From Verticillium longisporum (taxonomy: Eukaryota; Ascomycota; Sordariomycetes; Glomerellales; Plectosphaerellaceae), in contig JAETXT010000008.1 in NCBI GenBank assembly GCA_019188255.1, positions 1,798,001 through 1,862,000 on the forward strand: 64,000 bases of DNA, read 5' to 3'. Under the pieces are notes generated by a model. The model was not told the origin of the DNA. It did no database searches and was given only the letters and a program-made list of their open reading frames with translations. Below are positions 35,816 to 47,825 of the stretch, piece after piece. The translations under genes were made by a program, and so were the position numbers. The first letter of the stretch is position 1. Each line of letters opens with the position of its first letter.

Positions 35816-37470
35816 ATGGAGACTCTTTCAAAAGAAGGTCAATTATTCCTTGCTATCCAAGCTATGGACAATGACCCGAACCTAAGCGCCCGGAGTGCTG
35901 CGAGGATCTACACCGTCCCCTTAACGACGCTCCTCCGACGCCAGAAGGGCAAACCCTCCCGACGCGAAAGCCCGCCCAATTCTGCCAAATTAACAGTACT
36001 AGAAGAGAAAACTATTGTCGAATATATCCTTGACCTAGATGCGCGATCTTACCCTCCCCGGTTGGGTGAGGTCGGAGATATGGCGAATCGCCTGCTTGCC
36101 GACCGTGACGCGCCACGCGTCGGGAAGAACTGGGCCGCAAACTTCGTCAAACGGCAACCAGAGCTCCGGACGCGTTTCTTTCGCAAGTACGACTACAAGA
36201 GGGCCCAATGCGAAGATCCGGACGCGATAAACGCGTGGTTCCGCCTCGTGCATAACATGATCGCCAAGTACGGCATCCAAGAGGCTGACATGTACAACTT
36301 TGACGAGACCGGCTTCCAGATGGGCGTTATCGCCAACGGAATGGTCGTGACCAGTTCGGAAAGACGGTCCAATGTGAAGATGAGGCAGCCAGGCAACCGG
36401 GAATGGGTTACGGTGATCCAGGGCGTTGGCGCGTTGGGTTTCTCCGTCCCGCCGTTCATCGTGGTTTCGGGCAAGTACCACCTCTCGAGCTGGTACCAGG
36501 ACGACGCGATTTCTCGCGACTGGAGAATCGCAACATCTCCAAACGGCTGGACGACGAATGATATTGGTCTGGAATGGATTCGGCATTTTGACAGGCATAC
36601 AAAGTCCCGTACTTCGGGCGGTTATCGCCTACTGATCCTGGATGGCCACGAAAGTCACCACTCGGTCGACTTCGAACTCTACTGCAAGGAGAACAACATC
36701 ATCACACTCTGTATGCCTCCTCATTCGTCACATCTACTCCAGCCTCTCGATGTTGGGTGTTTTGGCCCACTAAAGAAAGCATACGGTCGGCAAATCGAGG
36801 ATAGGATGAGGGCGGGTACAACGCACATCAGCAAAGAGGACTTCTTCCCGGCGTTTTCGGCTGCATTTCAGCAAGCAATGACAGAAAAAACATCCAGGGA
36901 GGCTTTCGAGGAGCGGGGCTTGTCCCCCATAACCCGGAAACAGTCCTGTCAAAGCTGGATGTGAGGTTGAGGACGACGACGCCTCCGGGGACGTCCCACG
37001 GGGAGCGTGATTCTTGGGTCTCTAAGACGCCCACTAACCTGCTCGAGGCAGGTTCCCAGACTGACTTCATCAAAGGGCGAATCTCACGCCACCAGGGAAG
37101 CTCCCCAACGTCAATTTTAGATGCTGTTGACTATCTTGCGAAGGGGACGCGGGGTGTTATGCACCAGATCGCTCTTTTGAAGTCAGAGGTTATGATCCTT
37201 CGAGAGGAAAATGCTACACTAAGCCGACGCCGGAGGGCCAAAAAGCTACGTCTCCGGGAAGGAGGAAGCATGGCTGTAGGCGAGGGACAGGACAAGATTG
37301 CTCAGAAGGAAGTAGATATCCAGATAAAAGAGGAAACGCTGCAGAACCCGGGTCCCGCGTCGTGGTCCCAGCCGAAGAAACGATGCTGTAGCGTATGCGG
37401 GAAGACCGGCCACAACGCGAGAACTTGTCAGGTAGCTATCTCATCGTCTGCAAAAGACGAGGAGGAGTGA
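35816..37470 (+). pseudogene. Pogo/Fot1 transposase with one frameshift (copy 3)
   Basis: Cuts and re-inserts the element at TA sites; nuclear. From the ATG at 35816 the frame carries the Psq and CENP-B type HTH domains (about 5-45 and 58-120) and the DD35D core (D163, D276, D312). The frame shifts at a run of six A (36885-36890), where copy 2 has seven, so residues 359 onward are out of frame and translation ends at 36964. The C run downstream (36924-36928) has the five C that the family reading needs. The C-terminal part, with the CCHC knuckle CSVCGKTGHNARTC (about 37386-37427), is open in the other frame to 37470. One A short of an intact frame of about 550 residues; slippage on the A run or a base-calling error could also account for it. 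Confidence 0.9.
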
Positions 37471-37527
37471 TTTTAATTGATTTACGGCGTTTGGGTTGAG
37501 GTTTTCCTCGGAATGTTTGTCGGGTCG

Positions 37528-37577
37528 GGGTGAAGTGAACCACTCGCATGGGTGAACCACTCGCTTGTGGATTACGT
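37528..37577 (-). repeat. 3' terminal inverted repeat, pogo copy 3
   Basis: Reverse complement starts ACGTAATCCACAAGCGAGTG and contains the same two internal direct repeats as the 5' end, with an A/T difference between them. Followed by TATA. Confidence 0.9.
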
Positions 37578-37579
37578 TA

Positions 37580-39180
37580 TAGGATTTACTAATATAGTAA
37601 TTACTAGGGCTAGGATTTATAGCTCTTAGGAGTATATAATTTATAGCTTATATAATTAGTAAATTAGATAGGCATATTTAATTTATATAAGTAATAGTAA
37701 TTTAGAGAGATAGTATTAATAATTATTATAAATCTTATATTATTAACCTTACCTATTTAGAGCTCTTAGGTATAGCTAAAGTAATAAATTAAGGTTTATA
37801 TAAATAATAAAGCCCTCTTAATACTAATTAATATTATATTTAATATAATATAGAATAGCTAGAGCTAGAGAAGTTAAGATCGATCCTATAAATAGTAAGT
37901 TTACTATATATAAGTTTATCGATTATACTTTATAAATAATCGTAAGAGTACTATTTACTTTAAGTATTTTAAGACTCTTATAAGAGCTTAGTAATAGAGA
38001 AACCCTCTATTATATAATCTATAGGAATACTATCTACTTTAAGTATCTTAGGACTTCTATACCTAAGATTACTACCTAGGCTATATTACTAGCTATTAAC
38101 CCTAATAAACGAAGCTCTATAGAATAATTAATTAGCTATAATAGAGCTTTAATAAAATTAGCGATAATAAGCTCCTTAAATTATAGTAATAGCTCTATAA
38201 TAGAGCTAGAGAATATTAAAAGGATATAATAGGAGTTTAATAATATTCTAGAAGAACTTAATATATTATATTTAATATAGAAAATTAAGAAAAGTCTTAA
38301 TATTAACTTTATTATTAATAGAATAGAATTATAGTTCCCTAGATTATTAGATTTAGTATCTATAGATCTTAAGAATATTTAGATCCTTAAAGTAATAAGT
38401 ATATATAGGACTATAAAGGGAGTTTACCTCTTAGAGGTATTTATCGAAGACTTCTAAGGCTAGATTAAAGAGGGCTTTAATTCCTATAATATAATAATTA
38501 TTCGAATATTAAAGGTATATTTAATAGAATATAGGATCCCTCTTCTAGGAATAATAAATACTTAAACGTTAAAGAGATTAATATTAATATTCTTATAGGA
38601 GGAAATACTTAATATAATAGAGTCGATTATTATTAATTAGGATTTAATATTCTAAAGAGTAGAGGAATAGGGAGATTAATAGGATAATAAATAGTAATTT
38701 ATAGGGAATATTTAACTATCCTAAATCCGAAAACTATAAATAAAGAGGATAGATCCTTAATAGCCCCTAGTTCTAGAGTTATCTAATTAATAGAATAAGT
38801 AATCTAATTAATAAGAGATTATACTTTAATTATAAAGAAATAAGACTTTACTTCTAAATAATATCTAGAACCTATTAGCTTAATATTATATTCTATTATT
38901 ATATAAATTAATAAATTTATTAATCGATAGAATTATAATTAAATAATTTATATTATTCTAAAATAAGGAGAGTAATTACTTTAAGGAGATATATAATATC
39001 TTTAATGATAAAATATATATCTTTATAAACGTTTACGAACTATTATAAATCTATTATATATAGCTCTATATACTCTTCCTAAATATATTTTTAAAGTATA
39101 TATAAACTTTCTTCCTAGAATATATAAACTAGAATATAGGACTCTATTAAATATATTTAATAATTAGACTCTAGAAAGAT
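37580..39180 (+). repeat. Unclassified repeat B, plus-strand copy, RIP-degraded
   Basis: Aligns by eye with the reverse complement of about 55400-57010, beginning at the pogo target TATA and continuing for roughly 1.6 kb. Nearly all differences are C:G to T:A, and this copy has lost CG-containing sites (for example ACGTAA to ATATAA) that the other copy keeps. No recognisable protein was reconstructed by eye, so the element type is unknown. Both ends adjoin TATA at a pogo site, occupied here and empty in the other copy. Confidence 0.75.
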
Positions 39181-41088
39181 AATAATTAAGAATTAAATAG
39201 GGTTTAATAAGATTCTAAGATACTTTAATTTCTTATAAGCTAAGCTTATAAATTAAATATATAAAAGGCTTTATAATATTAATTATAAAGCTAATCTAAT
39301 ATTAGGATTCTATATTTAATTATAAGAAAGGGGCGAGTTTATAGTCCTAGGTAATATATTAATTAATTACCTCTTTAAGTTTCTAAGCTTACCCGAGTAT
39401 ATAGTATATAGAGCTCTAATAGGTTTTAACGTCTCGAATTAAATTAAGAGGCTTAGGATAGCTAAGCTCTTTTTAAATATATAGAAAGAATAGAGATCTC
39501 TTTATATTATAATTAATATAAATCGATAATAAGCGAATCTATATAAGTTAATAGAGGCGGCTATTATATTAATTATTATATATAGTTTAGATAGCGTCTT
39601 ATATTATTAGGGATAAAGGTACTTAAATCTCTTTATTTACCTCTTTATATCTAGTAGAGGGTTCCTTAACCCCCGTTTTAAGTAGAAGATCCTATAAATA
39701 GAGCTAGATAATATATAAAATATATTAAATAATCCGGACCTTATACTAGATAAAGGCTAGTAGAAGTATTATATTTAATTTATTGAGTCTTTTATTAAAT
39801 AATAGTTTAACCTTTTCTCCTAATATAAATAATCTATTATTACTTATAATATTATAGATCTATATTACTATATTATTATTAATAAAGGTATCTATAATAA
39901 GGATATTTATAGCGTCTCTAGAATATTAATTATCTATATTAATAATATTAAGAATAAGATAATACCTTTAAAACGTATTATCGACCTAATATATAATAAT
40001 CCTTAATAGGGAATAGCTAAGCTAAGGTATAGATTAAGAATCGATAGCGATAGAAATATATTAACCTACTAGGATATAGCTTATATTATATTTAGTAATC
40101 TCTTATAATCGATCCTTAAATTATAGATAGAGCGTTTTCGGGCTTAATAGCTAATAGCTTATATTTTAAAGCCTATATACTTCGAGGAGATTATAAAAAT
40201 CTAGATTAAAGACTATATTAAATAGAAGAGCTATAGAAGTAATATAATTAATAAATATAAGCTTAATATATAAATATTAAATAGATAGTATTATATTTTA
40301 ATAGTAGTTATTATATAATTATTATATTTAACTCTATATATATATTATTTTTACGATATTTAGGTTTATATTTTTATTATTACTCCGATTAAATCTATTC
40401 TAATAAGCTTTTAAACTAAGGTAGTATTAGAGAGCTAAGGTCCTTATAGTAGACCCCTTTAGAAGGTTTAAATGCTTTATAATAATTAAATAAGTTTAAT
40501 AGATAATTTATAACTCCCCTTTTAATATTATTATATTAATATAGAAATATATCTATATTATAGCTCGATAAATATAAATATTAATAAATAGCTTATAAAG
40601 GTTTAAAGGTCTATTACTTTATCGAACTTTATATTAAAACTATAGTAATAATTCGAACTAATTATATTATACTTCTTATTTTTAATTAGAATAAATATAT
40701 ATATTAATCTAATAATAGCTTAATAAGTATATTAATCTATATATAACGATTAATATATTAGAGGAGGCTTAATATAATAGGCTCGATAATAGATCTAGAA
40801 GGATATTAGAGATTTAATTTCTAGATATATTAGAGCCTATTTTATAATTTAATAAATATTTTTAAATAAAAGTTATTAAATCTTATCGGATAAATATAAA
40901 AATAAATATAGATTTAGGAGATTATATTCTATTATATAATAAAATGCCCCTTTATTTTAGGACCTATCTCCTTAATTTAATACTTTAAATTCTCCTTTTC
41001 TATTATTATTTATTCTTTTATTATATTATACTTTTCTACTCCGATTACCTTATTAACGAGATCTTTTATTAATTTAGAAACTAAGGTA
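39181..41088. repeat. RIP-saturated AT-rich DNA, unclassified
   Basis: No CA/TG to speak of and no open frame. Similarity to the 55-kb copy of repeat B is lost near 39180. The identity of the remainder was not established. It ends at AAGGTA, the left target dinucleotide of pogo copy 4. Confidence 0.65.
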
Positions 41089-41131
41089 ACGTACATGTAC
41101 AGTGAGTGGGCCAGTACAGTGAGTGGACCAC
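41089..41131 (+). repeat. 5' terminal inverted repeat, pogo copy 4
   Basis: ACGTACATGTACAGTGAGTG followed by a second ACAGTGAGTGG unit. It pairs with 42902-42944 with one mismatch among about 43 bases. Confidence 0.88.
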
Positions 41132-41187
41132 TTTCGCGTCATTCTCCAAACTTCAACATTCCACCTTACTTTTCTCTACAACCAGTC

Positions 41188-42822
41188 ATGGAAACACCTT
41201 CTCAAGACAGTCAGCTATTCCTTGCCCGTCAAGCAATGGAAAAAGATCCAGGGTTAAGCGCCCGACGTGCTGCAGCCATCTACAATGTCAGCCGAACGAC
41301 TCTCGTTCGCCGCCAGAACGGCACCCCATCCCGAAGCGAAATCACATCCAAATTAAAGAAATTAACAATGCTAGAAGAGCAAACGATTGTCGAATACATA
41401 CTAGACCTAGATTCCCGATCATACCCCCTCGGTTGGATAGTGTTGGAGATATGGCGAATGTCCTGCTGGCGGCGCGCGACGCGCCACCCGTCGGACCGCG
41501 ATGGGCTTCAAGATTCGTCAAACGACAACCTGCGCTCCGGACGCGTATCTTTCGAAAGTACGACTATAAGAGGGCCCAATGCGAAGATCCCGACGCGATA
41601 AACGCGTGGTTTACGCTCGTACGTAACATGGTCGCGAAGTACGGCGTGACGGACGAAGACACCTATAACTTCGATGAGACCGGTTTCCAAATGGGCGTTA
41701 TCGCTAATGGAATGGTTGTTACAAACTCTGAAAGACGTTCTAACGTTAAGATGAGACAGCCGGGTAATCGGGAATGGGTTACAGTGATCCAGGGCGTTGG
41801 CGCGACCGGATTCTGTGTCCCGCCATACATCGTTGTTGCGGGTAAATTTCACCTCTCGTCATGGTACGAAGAAGACGCGTTTCCTCGCGACTGGAAGGTC
41901 GCAACCTCTCCAAACGGCTGGACTACGAATGATATTGGTCTCGATTGGATTCGGCACTTCGACCAACATACAAGGTCGCGTACTTCGGGCGCATTTCGCA
42001 TTCTCATCCTAGACGGCCACGAAAGCCACCACTCCGCCAAATTCGAGCTTTACTGTAAGGAGAATAAGATCATTACACTTTGTATGCCTCCTCATTCGTC
42101 CCATCTACTCCAACCTCTCGATGTCGGCTGTTTTGGACCGCTGAAGAAAGCGTACGGTCGGCAAATTGAGATGAAGATGAAGGCAGGTACAAACCATATC
42201 TCCAAGGAGGACTTCTTCCCAGCTTTTTTACGGCATTCCAGAATTCTATGACAGAAAAACATCCAGGGAGGTTTTCAAGGGGCTGGACTTACCCCCATGA
42301 CCCAGAAGCAGTCCTTTCAAGGCTGGATGTGAAATTAAAGACACCAACGCCGCCAGGAACGTCTTCTGGACTCCCTAAGCCATGGGTGTGTAAGACTCCT
42401 ACAAACCCGATTGAAGCCACTTCACAGTCCGAATTCATTAAGAATCGAATCTCCCGACACCAGGGAAGCTCACCAACATCAATGCTTCAGGCTATCGACC
42501 AATACACGAAGGGTACACACAAGATAATGCACCAGTTCGTCCTAATGGACGCAAGGCTCAAGATACTTGAAAGCGAGAATGCTACCCTTAGCCGACGTCG
42601 GAGAGCTAAAAAGTACGTCTCAGGGAAGGAGGGAGTATGACTCTAGGTGATGGACAAGACCAGATTGCCCAGAAGGAGGTAGATGTTCAGATGAGGGAGG
42701 AAACGAGGCAGAATCCGGGTCGCGCGACTCGGGCTATACCGAAGAAACGGACCTGTGGCACCTGTGGAAATACTGGCCATAACGCGAGAACTTGTCAGAT
42801 GACTATATTATCTTCTGAATAA
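41188..42822 (+). pseudogene. Diverged pogo/Fot1 transposase, multiple frameshifts (copy 4)
   Basis: Starts METPSQDSQLFLARQAM at 41188, equivalent to the start of copies 2-3. A missing C near 41427-41431 (CCCCCTCGG) shifts the frame, which resumes as GDMANVLLAARDAP and carries the catalytic core (NFDETGF, ILILDGHESH, LLQPLDVG). A second shift near 42224-42230 (CTTTTTTACGG) and changed A and C runs around 42255 and 42292 break the region after the core. A further one-base loss near 42612 separates the CCHC end (CGTCGNTGHNARTC, to 42822). Four or more lesions mean this copy is inactive. Its inverted repeats are intact, so it could in principle still be moved by a protein recognising its own ends. 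Confidence 0.9.
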
Positions 42823-42901
42823 GGTAATGGGGCGTGATTTCAATTGATTTCCTATGTTTTTGTTTAGTTCTGGGTTGGAATGTTTGTCGGGTCGAGGTGA
42901 G

Positions 42902-42944
42902 GTGGTCCACTCACTGTACTGGCCCACTCACTGTGCATGTACGT
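42902..42944 (-). repeat. 3' terminal inverted repeat, pogo copy 4
   Basis: Reverse complement starts ACGTACATGCACAGTGAGTG, with one mismatch to the 5' end, followed by TA. Confidence 0.88.
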
Positions 42945-42946
42945 TA

Positions 42947-45900
42947 TCCTATTAAGGATATCGATAATTAGATATATCCTTTTCTAAGGTTCTCTTTAAA
43001 GTATTTATCGAGAATATCTATTTATTAAGGGTTTAATCCGTAGATCTTATTAAATTAGGGGCTCTCTCCTTCCTTAATTAGGATCTCGTAATTATAATAT
43101 ATATACTTAGGTAATACTATATTAACTTCTTCTCTAAAGATCTTTTCGTACTTCTAGTATTCCTTAAGTATATTCTATAGTCTTTCTTATTATTCTATTA
43201 TAAGCTCCTCTAGGGTTATCTCCTCTAAGTTATCCCTATTTACGAGGGCTAGTTAGAGGTCGCTTAAGAGACCGTTTATAAATCTTTCCTTAAGGGCTAA
43301 TATACTCTACTAGACGTAGCTAGCTATTTAATTAATCTAAGGGTTCTATTATCTAAGCTATAGGATACCTAGGATAATTTATTTTCCTCCTATATTAATA
43401 ATATCGAAGATTATATAACCTTAATAGCGAGAGATAAATATTTAGAGGGGTATAGTCTCTATATTTATAATCCCTCTTCTATATAAGACCGCTTATCCTT
43501 TTACTATACTAAGTTAATAAGGTTCCTCTTTATATTTCTATATAATCTAATTCTAGTTAATATATTCGGGGCTTATATAGTTACCCTAAGCGCTACTATC
43601 TAATAGTGCACTTACCTATTATCCTCCTACGTTTATTCTTATATAGAAGTAGTTTATATTATAGGTTCGTTTAGCTAAGTAGATTACTCTTACTTCCTTC
43701 GTTAATCGTTATCCCTATTCGACTAATACTTACCTTTTCCTAAAGGGGGTAGTATAGTAGGCAGCTATATTATAGATAGTCCATCTAAGTCTTCGTTCCT
43801 ATTATCGCCTTTATAGTAAATGCGGAAGAGTAGCTTCCGGACGTCCTTTATACGATAGAGTCTCTAATCTTTAGCTTTAGCGATATAGTACTTCCTATAT
43901 ATATCGTTATCGTAGTCTTCCTATCTAGTATTATCTTAATAGTATTTATCGTAATAAGCGGGGTCTAGTCGGAACGTAAGCCGGCCCTAACTATATTCGT
44001 CTATATATAGGATCTATTTACGATTCTCCTATTCGAATTCTACTATTATTCGTAGCTCGATCTAATAATTATATAAGAGAAACTAATATATAGCCTTCTC
44101 CTTAAAGTAGTATTTATAGTCGTCGTAGACGTATTTAGGCTAGAATAACTAGTAATATTATTCGTAGGTATAGTAGAATACTAGGTAGTCTCCTATTATA
44201 AATTATATATTTTCTTTAATACTTTTTCGCTTTTAAGTACTAGCCTTCTATAGCTTAGTCCCGTAGTAGATAAGTTCGTTCTAGGGTATTAAGGGGTTAT
44301 AATCCTTATTAGCGCTATTAACCTTATATACTTATATAGGTATATAAAGCTAGATCTATCTAAGCGGAGATTCTTCTTCGTTAATATAAGTATATTTATC
44401 CTATTCCGTATTATTTATTAGTCCTATATAGGGAGCCGATTATAGTTCTAGGTAAGCGTATTCGTAGGCTCTTTCTTTATCTATATCGATTTCCTAGGTC
44501 TCGGGTATTACCTACTAAGCCTATTTCTAGATACGTTTATCTTTCTTCGTAATTATTGTTATAATTAGGGTTTATTACCCTATAAGCGCTCTAGGGAACT
44601 ATCTATTCTACTCCTTATTATCCTTATATATAAGATAGCTATCCTAATAATAGAAGGTCTAGTTAGTATTAATATAGTCCTAGTACTAAATATAATTAAG
44701 CTATCGCTTATTAACTAGCTTCTAAGGCTTCTTAGGCTAGTAGCATTCTTAGGCTATATATTTATTCTTTCTATAATTATAGTATTTAATATCCTTAAAG
44801 TCCTTAAGTTTACTATAGCGGGTATTATTAAGTTCTATAGGACCTATATAAGTAGTCTACCCCTAAGCTATATTAATATAGGGCTTATCGTATTAGTATT
44901 TATATCCTTAATTAGATCGATAGTAGGGGATATAAGGGTTCTATAATCCTATAATAGGCTTTCGTCCCTTCTCTATTCTATATTTATATTAGCGATTATC
45001 GATCTTAATAACTATAGTAATATATTTAATAAAGGTCTCGGGCCTATCTTCCTAGATAAGGTCGTCCTTAATAACGTCCTTAAGTCCTTTATAGAAATAG
45101 GCTATAAGGGCGGACTTAGTCTAGTCTAGTCGAGTAGCTAAGAGTCGAAACTCTATAGCGTACTTAGTAACTAATCCCGTCTATTTAAGCTAAAGGATCT
45201 TTTATTTATTTTATCGTTCCTCGTCTATATCTCTAAATACTCCTTTAATAGCTTCCTTAAAAGCGTTTATACTAATATAAACGTCCTAGATAGCTTTCTT
45301 TATATCTTCTTTCTTAATATAAATAGAATAATCTCGAATGAAGGGTTCGAACTAATATAAAGTATCCCCTTTAAGATAAGAGGAGGCGTTAGCGACTTTC
45401 TCGCCCTAGTACTTAAGCTAGTTCTCGTTAGCTTTATAGTACTAGCGTACTTAGGTAATAAAAGATTAAAGTACCCTAGGGTTTCTATTAAATAGTTAAG
45501 GGGGGAGGGCTTTTATATTCGATTCTCCCTAGAGCTATTATATCGAGGCCTAAAGCTATTCATTCTCTAAACGAAGTTCTTAGATTATAGCGGCTAAGTT
45601 ACTAGCGCTATTATTAATATTATTAATAGATATTATTCCTATAGTAAGTATTGCTTAGTATTATAAGGTAAACCTATTAAATAAGAGTAATTAAAATATT
45701 ACGACCTAATAGCTTCCGAAGAGGGGAATACTATTAAAGGGTTAGGGTTACTATTAATAGAAGCTTAGGTTATAACTCTAAGGCAATATAGTATCGTAAA
45801 GCGTTATATATTCGTTATAATAAATATAAAGTAAGACTTAGATTAATTACTATTATAAGAAAGAATATATCTATAAGTATAGAATGCCTATCCTTATATA

Positions 45901-46080
45901 CCTATTCATCCTATCCTTATTATATTAATTAGTAAGCCTATATTAGATAGCTTACTATTAGTTCGTAATCCTCTCTATATTAGATCGAGGATTATAGTAA
46001 TCCTAATAGGTTAGTAATCTATATTCTTAGATTACCGTTCCTAGTAATCTAGTTACGTAACTACGTACTAGCCGTTCTTA
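42947..46080 (-). mobile_element. Truncated Ty3/gypsy element, inverted relative of the 47.8-kb copy
   Basis: Reading the minus strand from about 46080, an LTR-like stretch (about 45690-46080, diverged from the other LTRs) is followed by sequence matching the gag-to-early-pol interior of the element at 48257-51000. For example, 45061-45160 is the reverse complement of about 48840-48900. Similarity stops at 42947, where pogo copy 4 adjoins within the start of the reverse transcriptase region. The remaining pol and the other LTR are absent from the left side. Heavily RIP-mutated with no open frame. Confidence 0.8.
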
Positions 46081-47825
46081 TCTTATCGCTCCCTTTAGCT
46101 ATATTATCCTTCCTAGCTATCCTTAGGTCCTTTTAACCTAGTCCTCTAGTTATTATACTCTATTATTCCTTTTTAATAATAAATTAGCGCTTAATCTATA
46201 AAGTCCTAATTATATTACTCTTACGATCTATAAAAGCCATTTATAATAGATTTATAGCGTTTATTAACTTCCTAGGTCTTTTATATCGTTATAGTAGAAT
46301 TAGCTCTAAATACTTAAATAGTTCTAGGGTCTCTAGAGTTCGAATTACTATTATCTCCCTAGCCTATTAATCTAGCGATCTATTATATAGCTTAATATAT
46401 ATTCCTTTAAACTCTATTAGGCCGTTAATTATTTCGATTATAACCGCTATATTAGAAACCGATATAACCTTATAAGGACTAGTCTATTTCTCCTATTCTT
46501 AGAATATAAGAATATTGCTTCCTAGCTCTAGCGATCTTAATAGTAATTACTTAGTATCTAGTCTATTATAGATATTAAGAGTATTATTAACCTTCTATTT
46601 AGCGACTATTCACTAAAGCTCTACTATCGCCTTATTAACTACTTTAGTATACTACGCCTAGGTCGTAATAGGCGCTAAGTTAATAGTAATCCTAGGTATC
46701 GCCCTAAATATAAGTAATATAGGTATTAATCTATTAAGCTTAGTAATATCGTTTACCGCCTTTATAGCTCCTTAAAGTAGCGATTCTAGGCTTATATTAT
46801 AAGATTTTACCTTTAAGATCTTACATACTCTATATATTAGCTTATAATAGCTCTTAACCTTACCGATTAATTAATAGGCCTCTATAAGGATCTAATAGTA
46901 GCTTATACCTAGGAGGCGTACCTCTACCCTAAACTCTATAGAAGCAAAGTTCGTTCTAGTATTAATAATTACGACGTCTAGAGGCCTAAAGTATATATCT
47001 AATTAGCACCTCTTAAGAGCTTCCTATATTACGTAAGCTATGAAATTAGGAATAAAAGTTACGGACTAGAATCCTATATTTATATCGATTATATAAAGAA
47101 TAGGCTTTCTATCTAAATATATAATATTAATTAAAATCTCGTAATTAAAGTTAATATCTAACCTTAGGGTAAACTTAAAGTATTACGGAGACTTCCCTTT
47201 AATCTAATAATAGTAGTAGAAGCGGTTTATTAGCTCTAGAGCATCCTAATTTACTTCCTAGTCTACTCTTTAGAGTAGGTTCTATAGCTTCTCTATAGAT
47301 AGGTAACTGAACTATTTATAAATATATCGGAGCTCTACTTCTATTAGAAACGCTACTCTATCGCTCTCTATCCCTATTATATATATAATCTTAGAGCTAA
47401 TATAAGTCTTCGTATCTAGGAAGAACTATAAATAGCCCTATTTATAAAAAATAGGCGTACGCTCTTAGATCTCCTTAATATACTTTACTAGCTCGTTATA
47501 TATATTATCTAAGTAGATTCCGAGATCGTCTATATCCTTAATATAAAGTAGGAATAGGGTATCTATTAGGATAATATAGAACGTAATTCTCCTAATTAGT
47601 ATTAGAATAATAATCTCCTCTATTATAGAAATAGGATTTCCTATTCTAAATCTTACTCTAGCCCCTATTCCTTATTTATTAATTATTAAACTTAATATTA
47701 GGGCTATTAGGGCCTTTATTTATAAAGCTCCTATTATAGAAACTAATATTACGCTTATATTAAGGATAATACTATATTACGTAGAAGTACTATTAATCTA
47801 ATATTAAATAAAGAGCTACTTATAA
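46081..47825 (-). mobile_element. Ty1/copia retrotransposon fragment (protease end, GAG-pre-integrase, integrase), RIP-degraded
   Basis: Conceptual reading of the minus strand, interrupted by many TAG/TAA codons, gives copia-type segments in order from 47800 leftward. First is a stretch ending in VELRYIYK, equivalent to the LTxxELRxLHxRxGHP motif of GAG-pre-integrase (about 47330). Then comes KGKSPYYFKFTL (about 47170-47200), and then an integrase end with IKAVNDITKLNRLIPILLIF (about 46690-46760). The reverse transcriptase is missing where the gypsy LTR begins near 46080. Conserved His/Cys/Trp codons are changed by C-to-T and G-to-A steps. Confidence 0.7.

Larger units (their letters stand above)
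35718..37577 (+). mobile_element. Pogo/Fot1-type DNA transposon, copy 3 (complete, 1,860 bp)
   Basis: A complete element bounded by TA (35716-35717 and 37578-37579). The inverted repeats run 35718-35767 and 37528-37577, with two mismatches. Each repeat contains two direct copies of GCGAGTGGTTCAC, likely transposase-binding sites. The interior encodes one transposase-like protein. Base composition is unlike the surrounding RIP DNA, so insertion post-dates RIP or happened where RIP no longer acts. The left flank and right flank do not belong to one known repeat, unlike what a simple insertion would give. Confidence 0.95.
41089..42944 (+). mobile_element. Diverged pogo/Fot1 relative, copy 4 (1,856 bp)
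   Basis: Bounded by TA (41087-41088, 42945-42946) and by inverted repeats of about 43 bp starting ACGTACATG. Each repeat carries two ACAGTGAGTGG units, so the architecture (paired subterminal motifs) is the same as in copies 1-3 but the motif differs. The protein is clearly homologous (catalytic core largely the same) and a CCHC knuckle is present. It is not RIP-mutated either. It is best seen as a sister family rather than a mutated copy of the first. Confidence 0.92.

Noticed and set aside
36881..36928. Programmed ribosomal frameshifting as the normal expression mode of the pogo element
   Set aside because: Copy 2 has the A run in the reading that needs no shift, and the C run varies instead. 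Random homopolymer indels or base-calling errors are simpler; slippage is only kept as an open alternative.
36961..37470. Treating the C-terminal part of the pogo transposase as a second gene
   Set aside because: It starts at GTG, overlaps the first frame, and continues the same protein family after a frameshift; copies 2 and 4 show the same continuity.
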